In this document: positions 51,553 to 61,425 of the stretch, piece by piece
Layout of the letters: each line of letters begins with the position of its first letter
Position numbering within the stretch: position 1 is the stretch's first letter
From: Pedobacter sp. MC2016-24
GTDB lineage: Bacteria; Bacteroidota; Bacteroidia; Sphingobacteriales; Sphingobacteriaceae
Direction: 5' to 3'
Assembly (NCBI RefSeq): GCF_015223055.1
Contig: NZ_JADFBX010000009.1
Span: 1-64,000, forward strand
Length of the DNA: 64,000 nucleotides
Program-made: the position numbers and the translations under genes
Notes under the pieces: model-generated
Told to the model about the DNA's origin: nothing
What the model saw: the letters and a program-made list of their open reading frames with translations, nothing else
Database searches by the model: none

Positions 51553-51963
51553 ATGAGTACCCTAGCTACAGTTGAATTTAATAAAGCCTTCATTTTCAAG
51601 TTTTTAAAGTTCGGTGTGGTTGGGTTTTCGGGACTGATTGTTGATTTTAGCATCACCTATTTCTGTAAGGAAAAATTAAAAATCCACAAATATATAGCGA
51701 ATTCTTCAGGCTTTGTGGTGGCAACGGGGACAAATTATATGTTAAACCGTTACTGGACGTTTAGTAGTCATAATCCTGGTTTAATTATTCAATTTGGGAA
51801 ATTCTTCATGGTTTCCCTGGTTGGACTTGCATTGAGTAATGCGTTGATTTATCTGTTGCACGATAAGTTGAGATGGAATTTTTACTTTGCCAAAGCCTGC
51901 GCCATTGTGATTGTTTCGCTTTGGAATTTCTTTGCCAATTACCTTTATACTTTTACCGGATAA
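51553..51963 (+). CDS. GtrA-family membrane protein
   Basis: A 136-residue protein with four hydrophobic segments. Family segments are KFLKFGVVGFSGLIVDFSI, a middle NYMLNRYWTFSSH and a C-terminal WNFFANYLYTF. GtrA flips lipid-linked sugars across the inner membrane. The frame has a GTG-initiated extension to 51535; ATG 51553 is preferred. Followed after 9 bp by a GT39-type glycosyltransferase, so they probably work together. Confidence 0.85.
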   Translation: MSTLATVEFNKAFIFKFLKFGVVGFSGLIVDFSITYFCKEKLKIHKYIANSSGFVVATGTNYMLNRYWTFSSHNPGLIIQFGKFFMVSLVGLALSNALIYLLHDKLRWNFYFAKACAIVIVSLWNFFANYLYTFTG

Positions 51964-51972
51964 CAAATTTTT

Positions 51973-53679
51973 ATGATAAATACCAAGCGGAGTCCTGAAC
52001 AGATTTTATTTATTTTTTTAGGAATCTGGACGCTGATCAATATTGTACAGGCCAGTTTTGTAGAAGTACATGCAGACGAAGCTTATTACTGGGTATATTC
52101 CCGGTTTTTAGACTGGGGTTATTTTGATCATCCACCTATGGTGGCCTTGTTCATCAGGATCGGAGATGGTCTTTTACAATCCACATTGGGCTTAAGGTTG
52201 CTGACAGTCATCACCAGTACAGCATCAGCCTACCTGCTGTGGAAAATGGTGAGTCCATATGGCAAGGACATCAAGCTGTTTATTTTGCTGTTTGGTTCGA
52301 TTGTTCTTTTCCATGTTTATGGTTTTATTACTTCTCCTGATGCGCCCCTGTTCTTTTTTATGGTACTCTTTTTTTATGTGTACCAGCGGTATGTAGTGGA
52401 AGATAAATTGAAATGGGCGTTTTTACTGGCCGTGGTTATTGCCTGTATGCTCTATAGCAAGTACCACGGTATTTTGGTATTGTTCTTTACCATTCTTTCG
52501 AACTGGAAGTTGTTAAAAAGATGGAGCTTCTGGTTGGTTGTGGTCATTTCTATGGTGGCGTTTATACCGCACATCTGGTGGCAGGTTCAAAACAATTATC
52601 CTTCTTTCTATTATCATGTGATAGACCGCTCGTCTGCCTATTATAAATCAAGCTTTACAACAGCGTATATTTTGGCCCAGTTGGCTTTAGCCGGTCCGCT
52701 AGTGGGTTGGTACCTGTATCGTTCTGCTGTCCTGGTTAAGCATTCGGATCCCTTTATCGCTGCGGTTAAGTTTAATTTTTACGGTATTTTTCTGTTTTTC
52801 CTGCTGAGCACTTTGAAAGGAAGGGTAGAAGCGCATTGGACCTTACCAGCCATGCTGTGCCTGTTTATACTGGCTTATATCAGCATGTCGAAGTCCCGGG
52901 TGCCAAAATGGTTTAATGGATTGGCTATGGTGAATATTGGATTGGTCATTCTGGTCAGGTTGATCCTGATTGTTCCGATACCTGCTTTGATGAAAATCAA
53001 AGTGGTAGACTATTATTTTGGAAATAAAACCTGGGCGGAGGATATCCAGCAGAAAGCAGGTGATGCACCTGTGATCTTTGTAGACTCTTTCCAGGTGCCC
53101 TCACGTTACAATTATTATACCCGGAGCACCCTTGGTTTTGGATATGATTCCAGGTATTACCGTAAAAACCAATATGACATCTGGCCATTAGAGGATGGCA
53201 TCAGAAATCATAAAGCTTATTTTGTACAGCAGCACGTGATGGATGGCGCAGGCCAGGTAGATACGATTTTGACCAGTAAAGGTCCTTATTACGGAATTTG
53301 GATTGATCAGGTACGCATGTACCAAAAGCTAAGTATAAACCCGGTTGCTGTTCCTGCAGACTGGAAAAGCGGGGAGCAGCGCGAATTGGAATTGAGGATC
53401 ACAAATCCTTACGCAGATGCGGTCCATTTGGGAAATAAAAACGAAAAATGGAAGTGTTTTCTGGAGTATAGCTTTAAGTTGGGGCCGGATCTGGATGAAT
53501 TTAAACCTGTGGATGCGGATTTAGAAGGGGTAGCAGTTAAACCGGGTCAGTCCGTATTGCTAAAAGCTAAGATAACGGCTCCCGCCAATCCTGGTAAATA
53601 TAAACTTGTAATTTCTGTCAGGACGGAACCTTTTAAAGGAAGCCGGAATAGCAATATGGTTGGGGTAGAAATTAGATAG
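51973..53679 (+). CDS. GT39/ArnT-like membrane glycosyltransferase
   Basis: A 568-residue protein with many membrane helices (about 11) and a C-terminal periplasmic domain (from about 430, ending in a beta-rich segment). Characteristic motifs in loop 1: HADEAYYWVYSR (the catalytic Asp-Glu), DHPPM. It transfers sugar from a polyprenyl-phosphate donor onto a glycolipid or glycan in the periplasm. ArnT-like enzymes add aminoarabinose to lipid A, but the acceptor is not determined. Its partner is GtrA-type flippase. Confidence 0.88.
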   Translation: MINTKRSPEQILFIFLGIWTLINIVQASFVEVHADEAYYWVYSRFLDWGYFDHPPMVALFIRIGDGLLQSTLGLRLLTVITSTASAYLLWKMVSPYGKDIKLFILLFGSIVLFHVYGFITSPDAPLFFFMVLFFYVYQRYVVEDKLKWAFLLAVVIACMLYSKYHGILVLFFTILSNWKLLKRWSFWLVVVISMVAFIPHIWWQVQNNYPSFYYHVIDRSSAYYKSSFTTAYILAQLALAGPLVGWYLYRSAVLVKHSDPFIAAVKFNFYGIFLFFLLSTLKGRVEAHWTLPAMLCLFILAYISMSKSRVPKWFNGLAMVNIGLVILVRLILIVPIPALMKIKVVDYYFGNKTWAEDIQQKAGDAPVIFVDSFQVPSRYNYYTRSTLGFGYDSRYYRKNQYDIWPLEDGIRNHKAYFVQQHVMDGAGQVDTILTSKGPYYGIWIDQVRMYQKLSINPVAVPADWKSGEQRELELRITNPYADAVHLGNKNEKWKCFLEYSFKLGPDLDEFKPVDADLEGVAVKPGQSVLLKAKITAPANPGKYKLVISVRTEPFKGSRNSNMVGVEIR

Positions 53680-53700
53680 GCGCCTGTAGCGCCTATCTAA
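53672..53700. terminator. Hairpin at the end of the glycosyltransferase gene
   Basis: A perfect 12-bp stem (53672-53683 with 53689-53700) with loop CTGTA, overlapping the TAG stop codon at 53677-53679. Only a weak T-run follows. It lies 9 bp before the stop of the convergent pectate lyase gene. Confidence 0.7.
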
Positions 53701-53709
53701 TTGGATAAA

Positions 53710-56700
53710 TTATCTTTCTCTGATGATGGTGATGAAGCCGATCATTGGAATGTCGTAACCGTACCGGATGGTATAGTAGTAAGTGCCTTCTGGTAATGGC
53801 TTACCATTGTAGTAACCATTCCAATCGTTGGTATAACCTTTTTTACTGTAAACAAGTTTGCCGAGGCGATCTGCGATTTTGACTTCATTGTTTGGATACA
53901 ACTCAATGTTCTCAATGACAAACAGGTCATTGTTGCCATCTCCATTCGGTGTTAAAATGTTGCGGGGTCTGATTAAAGAGCTTACTGTTACCTTAACCTC
54001 TTTTTCTGTAGCACAGCCATTTGAATTTGTACTGGATACTTTATAAGTTGTATTCACCAGTGGATACACTGTTATGGACGAGGTGTTGAGATTTCCAAAG
54101 TATAAGAAAGGCCTTTGCCAGGTGTAATTGCTGCCACCACTTGCGGTTAAAGTAATGGATTGACCCAGACCAATATTTAAGGGTTTGTTGCTGGCAATCT
54201 GCAAATTTGGCAGGGCTGCAACCTGGAGTATTACCTTTTTACTGATTTTATTGATTCCTCCAAATTCTGTTCCCCCGTTATCGGTTAAGATCACATTGAA
54301 CTCGACCATTCCACTGACTTCAGGTTTTAAGCGGTATTTGACAAGTGCGGTTCCATTTGCATTTAATTCTGCAGTGAGCAAATCGAACTGTCCTGTTGCA
54401 GCAATGGCTTCAATAGAGAGGCTTTGACTGCTTTCAGGTCCTGCTGTAATGCCGCTGAGTGAAATGGTTTTTGTTTCGGCTGCCTGACATAACGTTTGTG
54501 TCGGGATTTCATTTAGTGTTGGTGCCTGATTTACGTAGGCCGTTTGAAAATTCCAAACCGTGCCTTTCGCTGTTTCTCCGTCGTTGAGTGCATCTACGCG
54601 CCAGTAATAGGTGCTGAGGGGCTTTAGATTTTGCAAGCTGAAGTATTTGGTCTGGATGTCATTTTGCTGAAGCATCAGGCTGTCCGCATGGGTTCCGACG
54701 TAAAACGCATAGCGTTCTGCACCTCCGGTCCAGCTGAAATCTGTCTGCTGGGGGCTCAGGTTTATGCTTTGATTCAGGGGACTCACGTTCTGAACTTGTT
54801 TGACCAGCTTTTCGCCATTGAACAGGTTGGTAATTTCTTCTGCAGATAGGGAATAATTGTAAATTCGAACATCATCCATGGCCTCTTTATAAGGCTTATT
54901 TTCCGTAGAATTACCGAGCAAAAGGGCTTTGGCCTGTCCGATAGTTCCCGTTGTTGTTGCTGAAGTTTTGCTGCCTGCAAGTATGCCGTCGATATAGATT
55001 TTTAATAAATTACTATTGGCATCTCTCACTGCAACCAGGTGTTTCCATCCTTGGGCTAAAATGTTGTAAGGCGCTTTATTGATGGTAATGTCTAAATTGC
55101 TTTTGTTGATCCCATCATCGATGGCGAAGGTGAGCAGGTTGCTTTTTAATTGTAGTCCGTACCATTTTCCTGTGGTGGCTTCGAAAGTGCCTTTTTGCAG
55201 GAGGTAGCAATCTGGCGAGGTTGTTGCCGCAATTTTAACCCACATGGAGATGCTGAAAGAACCCTGGTCGAACTGGATTTGCCCGGCGTCGGGAATGCTG
55301 ACTGCTCCATTGGCTAAAGGATTGCTGAATAGCAGGCTGCCTTTGAATCTGGCATCATCAGACCATTGGTAGGTGGTGAAATTCTGTAAGCTTCCATGAT
55401 TTGCATACCGACTGCTGTCAGCGGCAAGCTGGCCGGTTTTTTCATCGAGCATCCAGTGTCCGGTTAATCCTTTTTTGAATTTGGCTGTGCGAAAGTTCCA
55501 TACACTTCCGCTGGTTTTGCCACCCGGACCGATGGCATCGACACGCCAGAAATAAGGGCTGTTGATGCTTAGGTTTTCCACAGTGAAAAATGGCTTATCA
55601 ACTGTGGTTGATCCTTTTAAAGTCATTTGCTCAGCTGTGCTGCCCAGATATACCTCAAATGAGGTGGTTTTCAATCCGGCCGTCCAGCCCAGTGTCACCT
55701 GGTCTGACTGTGCGGCTGTTGTTGTTGTGGCGGGACTGGGGTTGTAGGCTTGCATGGGATGCGGATCGGTATAGAACTCGGTCATGATTTCCGTATCCGA
55801 TAAAGCGTAATTGAACATTTTAAGCTCGTCCAGCATCCCGCGATAAGGTGCCGATTGGTTTGTGGTAGACAGAAATTCATATGCTCCAATATTTCCGATG
55901 ATCAAGGCGCTGCTTTCTCCGATACCGGCATTGGCTTTGGTAATGTCCGATTCCTTGAACAGTATTCCATTTTGGTAGATTTTCAGCTTTTTGTTTTCTA
56001 CGTCCCGGATCACAGTAACGTATACCCATTCATTGTTAAAAAAGCTGGTGGCGGCAGCCTGAAGTTCATCTTTCCCACCGCCATTGGCATCATTATCATC
56101 GTCTATGGCAAAACGGAACTGTTTGTTTTTAAATTCAATATCAAATCGCTTTCCGGTAGCCTGAGTAGCTGCATTTTTGGTAATTGAACCCTTACACAAC
56201 AGGTAAGCACTGGAGTTATTGTCCTGTGGCAGCATCGTTGGATTGGCCTTCATCCAGAATGATAAGGTGAAGGAGTTTTTATCCAGGTAGAGCTGATCTT
56301 CATGAGGTATGCTGACCACGTAAGAAGAAACATCCGCTGTAGAAAAATCGAGCGCATTTTTCTTTTTACCTGTGGTTCTGATGTTGGCATTGTCGTCGTC
56401 AAGACCTAGAACACCATGGTTTTCATAACTTGTAGAATCGCTAACCTGTATGCCTTCTGTATCGTCGAAACTCCAGTAGCCGATGATTCCTTTGGGAATG
56501 GTTTTACTGGTCCTGAAGGACCAGGTTTCGCCCGGCGACAGGCCTTTGGCATTTGAAGCATCAATACGCCAGTAATACGTGCTGCCTTCTGTAAGTCCAT
56601 TTATTAAAAGGGAAGGCGCTGTACTGTAGGCGACATCTGCTTTTTTAACCAGGGCTTGCGGATCAGTTCCGAAATAAACTGCGAAATTACTGGTATTGCT

Positions 56701-58503
56701 GCTGCCGGTCCATTTTAAGGTTACAGCAGAATTGATTAATTCTGCGTATTGAAATCCTATAGCTGGATAAGCGATTGCCGGAATGGCCGGAGCAGTGGGT
56801 ATGGGTGGAGTTTTTATAGAAGCTACGGCACTGTAGGCCGACTGATCTGTAGTATGAGTTGCTTTAATGCGGTAGTAATAGGTTGTATTTGGAACCAGGT
56901 TTTGCTGGTCTGTATAGCTGATCACATTTGCATTCACAGTAGCTATGAGACTATAATTGATGTTGTTTGTGGAGCGTTCCAATACGAAATTTTGTTCGTT
57001 TTCGGAGTTGTCAAGCCATTTGATGGTGACCATGCTTGCAGGAACAGGACTTTCTGTAGAAGTTGCCGTTAAGCTTACATTGGAGGGTGGCCTGATGAAG
57101 TCGGGAGCGGCTGTGCTGGCCAGGCCATTGATGTAAACTTCAATGTTCAGATAACCCGGATTGTCTGTATTCATGAGCAAGGCATCTGCAGGGTTGTTTT
57201 TGTTCAATCCGTTGGCGTCTTCCCAGGCATCTGGTATCCCATCCTGATCGGTGTCAGCCGGGGCCTGTGCGCTGAAGACATTCCCCAATCCGCCATTGCT
57301 AAGTGGCAGGTCTGTTTCACGATATACATACAGACCTGCCGTACCACGGGATTTTACCTCATCAATCATCAGCTGATCTACCTGGTCTCTTCTTGGATAA
57401 GTGGCTCCTGCCTGATCGATGACCTGCTGGTAAGCCACTGCAGCAGCATACTGTGGGGCTGCTGTAGGATAAGCAAAGGGCTGGGTCTTAAATCCATCAT
57501 CTGTGATGCCTGGATAACCCGTAATATTTGCCGGAACCAAGGTGCCGTCAAGTTGTCCGTTTTGGTTGTTGTCGAAATAATTGCCAGCTCCGTACAGATA
57601 GAAATTACCTGATCCCCTGGAAAAGGGCGTGGTTTTACCGGGTGGGGTATTGGGGCCACCCACAAAATAATTGTTGATGATATTGACTTCGGAAACACCC
57701 TGGGAATCTCCGCCCATGATATAAGCGTCACCTGTCCAGCCATAGTTCATCTCATCTCCCAATCGATTGCCATTTCCCCAATTGTAAACGACATTGTTTA
57801 CAAATTCATTAACGCCTTTAACTTTCGGATTCCTGGTTTTGTTGCTGATGTACAGGTTTTTGAGCAGACTCACGCGACCGCCATCCGGGGTCTGGATCAA
57901 ACCTCCTGCTGAGTGGTTCTGGCGGTGTAAGCCCTGTCCGATGATGGAATTCTGGATGGTGATGTTGTCTGGCATAGGACCTTTATTGTCCCAGTTGATA
58001 GAAAATACCTCATCCATGCCCCAGGTTACCGATAGGTGGTCGAGGATGATATTGGCTCCGCTGGCTATGCCTGAAGCATCCTTACCTGCATTGTCCGTCG
58101 CCCCCAATCGAATCCGCAAATAGCGCGCTATGGTATTGGAGGAATTGGAAAAGGATACGGTTTTGTTAAACAATACGATCCCGTCACCTGGTGCAGTTTG
58201 TGCTGCGATGGTGGTGTTTTTAGCGACAGCGACTACCGATTTGAGGTTAATGATTCCGCCAACGGCGAAGACTACAAAACGGCCGGGTTGGCTGACTGCA
58301 TCCCTAAAGGAGCCTGTGCCGCTGTCGTTCAGGTTGGTTACGATATAGACCATTGGATTGCTGACTCCGCGGGCGCCGGTTGCAAAGCGTCCAAAACCAC
58401 CCGCATCAGGAAAAGCGGGAGTTTGAGCGGAACCAGGTTGACTGCAGAGGGATAAGAGGATGGAAATTGCAATTCCATACAATAGGGTGAAAGATTTTCT
58501 CAT
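53710..58503 (-). CDS. Type IX-secreted multidomain pectate lyase (PL1-like)
   Basis: A 1597-residue secreted protein. Signal peptide 1-26 (ends GSAQ). A right-handed beta-helix of PL1 type covers about 27-460; ILDHLSVTWGMDEVFSINW marks the calcium/active-site region, and TRNPKVKG has the Arg. A calcium-binding linker DTDQDGIPDAWEDANG follows near 420-440. Fibronectin type III-like modules, two LamG-like modules (starting IIGYWSFDDT near 675 and LTGHWMLDEK near 990), and an Ig-like stretch follow. The C-terminus (from about 1510) has ILTPNGDGNNDLFVIENI, a type B T9SS sorting domain. It cleaves pectate and may anchor the cell to the polymer. Confidence 0.88.
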   Translation of the reverse strand: MRKSFTLLYGIAISILLSLCSQPGSAQTPAFPDAGGFGRFATGARGVSNPMVYIVTNLNDSGTGSFRDAVSQPGRFVVFAVGGIINLKSVVAVAKNTTIAAQTAPGDGIVLFNKTVSFSNSSNTIARYLRIRLGATDNAGKDASGIASGANIILDHLSVTWGMDEVFSINWDNKGPMPDNITIQNSIIGQGLHRQNHSAGGLIQTPDGGRVSLLKNLYISNKTRNPKVKGVNEFVNNVVYNWGNGNRLGDEMNYGWTGDAYIMGGDSQGVSEVNIINNYFVGGPNTPPGKTTPFSRGSGNFYLYGAGNYFDNNQNGQLDGTLVPANITGYPGITDDGFKTQPFAYPTAAPQYAAAVAYQQVIDQAGATYPRRDQVDQLMIDEVKSRGTAGLYVYRETDLPLSNGGLGNVFSAQAPADTDQDGIPDAWEDANGLNKNNPADALLMNTDNPGYLNIEVYINGLASTAAPDFIRPPSNVSLTATSTESPVPASMVTIKWLDNSENEQNFVLERSTNNINYSLIATVNANVISYTDQQNLVPNTTYYYRIKATHTTDQSAYSAVASIKTPPIPTAPAIPAIAYPAIGFQYAELINSAVTLKWTGSSNTSNFAVYFGTDPQALVKKADVAYSTAPSLLINGLTEGSTYYWRIDASNAKGLSPGETWSFRTSKTIPKGIIGYWSFDDTEGIQVSDSTSYENHGVLGLDDDNANIRTTGKKKNALDFSTADVSSYVVSIPHEDQLYLDKNSFTLSFWMKANPTMLPQDNNSSAYLLCKGSITKNAATQATGKRFDIEFKNKQFRFAIDDDNDANGGGKDELQAAATSFFNNEWVYVTVIRDVENKKLKIYQNGILFKESDITKANAGIGESSALIIGNIGAYEFLSTTNQSAPYRGMLDELKMFNYALSDTEIMTEFYTDPHPMQAYNPSPATTTTAAQSDQVTLGWTAGLKTTSFEVYLGSTAEQMTLKGSTTVDKPFFTVENLSINSPYFWRVDAIGPGGKTSGSVWNFRTAKFKKGLTGHWMLDEKTGQLAADSSRYANHGSLQNFTTYQWSDDARFKGSLLFSNPLANGAVSIPDAGQIQFDQGSFSISMWVKIAATTSPDCYLLQKGTFEATTGKWYGLQLKSNLLTFAIDDGINKSNLDITINKAPYNILAQGWKHLVAVRDANSNLLKIYIDGILAGSKTSATTTGTIGQAKALLLGNSTENKPYKEAMDDVRIYNYSLSAEEITNLFNGEKLVKQVQNVSPLNQSINLSPQQTDFSWTGGAERYAFYVGTHADSLMLQQNDIQTKYFSLQNLKPLSTYYWRVDALNDGETAKGTVWNFQTAYVNQAPTLNEIPTQTLCQAAETKTISLSGITAGPESSQSLSIEAIAATGQFDLLTAELNANGTALVKYRLKPEVSGMVEFNVILTDNGGTEFGGINKISKKVILQVAALPNLQIASNKPLNIGLGQSITLTASGGSNYTWQRPFLYFGNLNTSSITVYPLVNTTYKVSSTNSNGCATEKEVKVTVSSLIRPRNILTPNGDGNNDLFVIENIELYPNNEVKIADRLGKLVYSKKGYTNDWNGYYNGKPLPEGTYYYTIRYGYDIPMIGFITIIRER

Positions 58504-58578
58504 CTGATGATTGGAGATTAGTTCGTTAGGTTTTAGATTATATTGGTTAACTCTAACTTATCAGTTGAAATTAATTCC

Positions 58579-58597
58579 GGCAACCTGTGGCAACCTG
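58579..58597. repeat. Direct repeat GGCAACCTG upstream of the pectin locus
   Basis: Two copies with 10-bp period at 58579-58587 and 58589-58597. An inverted copy AGGTTGCCG lies at 58720-58728. All are in the 278-bp divergent region between the lyase and the next gene. Could be a regulator site. Confidence 0.6.
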
Positions 58598-58781
58598 CTG
58601 TTTATATTTTGTAATTGGATTGTTACAGATTGATTTACTGATAAATATTCTTGTTAAAGGCCTTAAAGAAGTCTGTGGGCAAATCCTGACCTTAAGCGCT
58701 GCAAATGGCAGGATGCTATAGGTTGCCGATTTGAAAAATCATGCTTAAGATCGCATAGTCATTCATTTTTGACAACCAGAT

Positions 58782-59840
58782 ATGAACAGGAGAGTATTTA
58801 TAAGCCAGATGCCTTTTCTATTTGCCATACCTCAAATTGCAGGGGCAGCATTCGGAGATTTAAGTGCCGATGAATTTGCACATAAGCTAAGTCCGGTAGG
58901 GCGGGCACTGGAAATGGAGGGCTGGTATGTTTGGTGCAACAGTCCGATTCAAGCACCTGATGGTAAGATTCATGTGTTTTTTTCGCGCTGGCCTGCTGCG
59001 AAAGGAATGGGTGGCTGGATCAATTGTTCGGAAATTGCACATGCAGTGGCTGAAAGTCCGGAGCAACCTTTTGTTTTTCTGGAGACTGTCCTGGCGCCGC
59101 GAGGTCCGGGCCATTGGGATGCAACTACCTGTCATAATCCGCACATTAAATTTGTAGATGGTAAATACTGTCTTTTTTATATGGGCAATTCAAATGGTAA
59201 AACCGATACCAAACGGATTGGTCTGGCCACGGCCGATTCATTGGATGGCCCCTGGACACGGCCTGAGCATCCTTTACTGGAAGCTGGCCCTGCAGGTGCG
59301 TGGGATGACCATTGTACGACCAATCCTGCATTTTTGAAACATCCCAATGGGCAATACTGGTTGTATTATAAGTCCTGGAATAGCAACGATTATTACAATT
59401 CTCCGGATCCTTTAATTCGTGGAAACCGAAAATACGGATTGGCGATTGCAGATCGCCTGGAAGGACCTTATAAAAGATATTCAGCGAACCCGGTTATCGA
59501 TTATTCTACCAAAGGTGGTAACAAGCAATTTGAGGATGCCTTTGTGTGGTATGCAGACCGGGAGTTTAAAATGCTTGCCCGTGATATGGGTGTGTTTAAT
59601 CATGATGTAGGTTTGTACATCACTTCGAAAGATGGCATTACATGGAGGGAGCCTAAAATTGCTTACCAGAAATTATCTGCTTATGTTACCGAGCCACCTG
59701 CTCCGGCCTGGTTAAAACGTTATGGACGGTTGGAACGCCCACAATTGTTATTTATTAAAGATAAGCCTGCGTATTTATTTGGAACCGCACAGGGTGGGAA
59801 ATACATGACGGCTTCTTCCTTCATTTTTAAGATAGATTAA
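58782..59840 (+). CDS. Five-bladed beta-propeller glycosidase-like protein (GH43/GH117 type)
   Basis: A 352-residue protein with an N-terminal export signal starting MNRRVFISQMPFLFA (twin-Arg-like; cleavage near residue 22). The propeller has HNPHIKFVDGKYCLFYMGNS, TNPAFLKHPNGQYWLYYKSW, FEDAFVWYADREFKMLARD and RLERPQLLFIKDKPAYLFG. These resemble GH43, GH32 and GH117 blades, but I cannot pick a family. An active-site Asp/Glu set was not confirmed. It lies between pectate lyase and polygalacturonase, so a pectin side-chain function is likely. Confidence 0.7.
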   Translation: MNRRVFISQMPFLFAIPQIAGAAFGDLSADEFAHKLSPVGRALEMEGWYVWCNSPIQAPDGKIHVFFSRWPAAKGMGGWINCSEIAHAVAESPEQPFVFLETVLAPRGPGHWDATTCHNPHIKFVDGKYCLFYMGNSNGKTDTKRIGLATADSLDGPWTRPEHPLLEAGPAGAWDDHCTTNPAFLKHPNGQYWLYYKSWNSNDYYNSPDPLIRGNRKYGLAIADRLEGPYKRYSANPVIDYSTKGGNKQFEDAFVWYADREFKMLARDMGVFNHDVGLYITSKDGITWREPKIAYQKLSAYVTEPPAPAWLKRYGRLERPQLLFIKDKPAYLFGTAQGGKYMTASSFIFKID

Positions 59841-59867
59841 TAACCGATACTTTTTAAATATACACGT

Positions 59868-61298
59868 ATGAAACGAACGATTCAAGCTGCCGGTATGGCG
59901 GTAATTTTTGGGATGATGCTATTGAGCAGTTGTGCAATAAAGAAGAAGGGAATGGCCTGGACCTCATCGGCACAGCCGTTGCGGGAAATGGAAATATTGA
60001 GGACAAAGATTAAAGCGCCAAAGTTTGCAGACAAAGATTTTCTGATTACAGATTTTGGGGCGGTAGGAGATGGTAAAACTAAAAATACAGCTGCTTTTAA
60101 AAAGGCAATTGAGACGTGTAACCAACAAGGCGGCGGCAGGGTTGTTGTACCACTGGGTACTTTTTTAACTGGTGCGATTCATTTGAAAAGCAATGTGAAC
60201 CTGCATTTGGTAGACAGTGCTAAAATTTTGTTTAGTCAGGATGCAAACGATTATTTGCCGATGGTATTTACCCGTTGGGAAGGAATGGAATGCATGAACT
60301 ATTCTCCATTTATTTATGCTTACGGGCAGGAGAATATTGCCATTACCGGTAATGGCATTCTGGATGGAAATTCTGATTACGACAATTGGTGGTACTGGTG
60401 CGGGGCTAAGAAATTTGGCTGGAAGGAAGGCTTGGGCCGTCAAAATCCTGCAAGAGATTCCCTACATACTTTGAATCATCAGAAAACAGACCCTAAAACC
60501 AGGATATTCGGGCCGGGGTACTTCCTCAGACCAAATTTTGTGCAACCTTATAACTGTAAAAATGTGTTGATCTCTGGTATCAAGATGATCAATTCTCCGA
60601 TGTGGAATATCAATCCTGTACTTTGTGAGAATGTAACGGTTGACCGTGTGAAAGTGATTACCCATGGCCCAAATAATGATGGCTGTGATCCGGAATCCTG
60701 TAGAAATGTATTGATTAGCAATTGTTATTTTGATACGGGTGATGATTGCATTGCCATTAAATCTGGTCGTGATGAAGACGGACGCAGAATTGGCCGTCCG
60801 GCAGAGAACCACATCATTGAAAACTGTGAAATGCGGGACGGGCATGGTGGTGTTGTGATCGGCAGCGAAATATCTGGTGGTGCAAGGAACATTTACGCCA
60901 TCAACTGTACGATGGATAGTAAAGACCTGGATCGCGTATTGCGTATTAAAACAAGCTCAAGCAGGGGTGGTACGACAGAAAATGTATTTATGAAAGACAT
61001 TAAAGTGGGTACCTATGGTGAGGCTTTGGTTAAATGCAATATGTTTTACGAAAAAGCTGGTAATTTCATCCCAACCATACGTAACATCTGGGTAGAGAAC
61101 GTTACTGTTGAAAAGGGTGGTAAATATGCCTTGATGGTCAATGCTTATAAAGAATCTCCGGTAGCAAACCTAAGGATGATCAATTGTGACATCAAAGGTG
61201 TAAAAACAGCCCTGAATGTAGATTATGTCAAGGGGTTGGTGTTCGAAAACGTAAAAGTAAACGGACAGATTTTATCTGTTCCAGATAGCTTAAAATAA
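59868..61298 (+). CDS. GH28 polygalacturonase, lipoprotein
   Basis: A 476-residue lipoprotein (lipobox SSC, about Cys23) with a right-handed beta-helix. The GH28 signature motifs are visible: GPNNDGCDPES (about 268, NTD-x-x-D form), DTGDDCIAIKSG (about 291, two catalytic Asp), GHGGVVIGSE (about 325, His) and RIKTSSSRGG (about 360). It hydrolyses alpha-1,4-galacturonide bonds. Same strand as the propeller protein, 27 bp after it. Together with PL1 it digests homogalacturonan. Confidence 0.93.
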   Translation: MKRTIQAAGMAVIFGMMLLSSCAIKKKGMAWTSSAQPLREMEILRTKIKAPKFADKDFLITDFGAVGDGKTKNTAAFKKAIETCNQQGGGRVVVPLGTFLTGAIHLKSNVNLHLVDSAKILFSQDANDYLPMVFTRWEGMECMNYSPFIYAYGQENIAITGNGILDGNSDYDNWWYWCGAKKFGWKEGLGRQNPARDSLHTLNHQKTDPKTRIFGPGYFLRPNFVQPYNCKNVLISGIKMINSPMWNINPVLCENVTVDRVKVITHGPNNDGCDPESCRNVLISNCYFDTGDDCIAIKSGRDEDGRRIGRPAENHIIENCEMRDGHGGVVIGSEISGGARNIYAINCTMDSKDLDRVLRIKTSSSRGGTTENVFMKDIKVGTYGEALVKCNMFYEKAGNFIPTIRNIWVENVTVEKGGKYALMVNAYKESPVANLRMINCDIKGVKTALNVDYVKGLVFENVKVNGQILSVPDSLK

Positions 61299-61425
61299 TT
61301 ATTCCGGTTGGTGAACCTTCAGCTAAAATTGACATTTAACATATTTTAACATTATATTACGCCCTTGTAGTTGTGAAAAAAAGATGCTTTGTCTAATTTT
61401 CGCAACTATTAAAATTTGATTTTAA

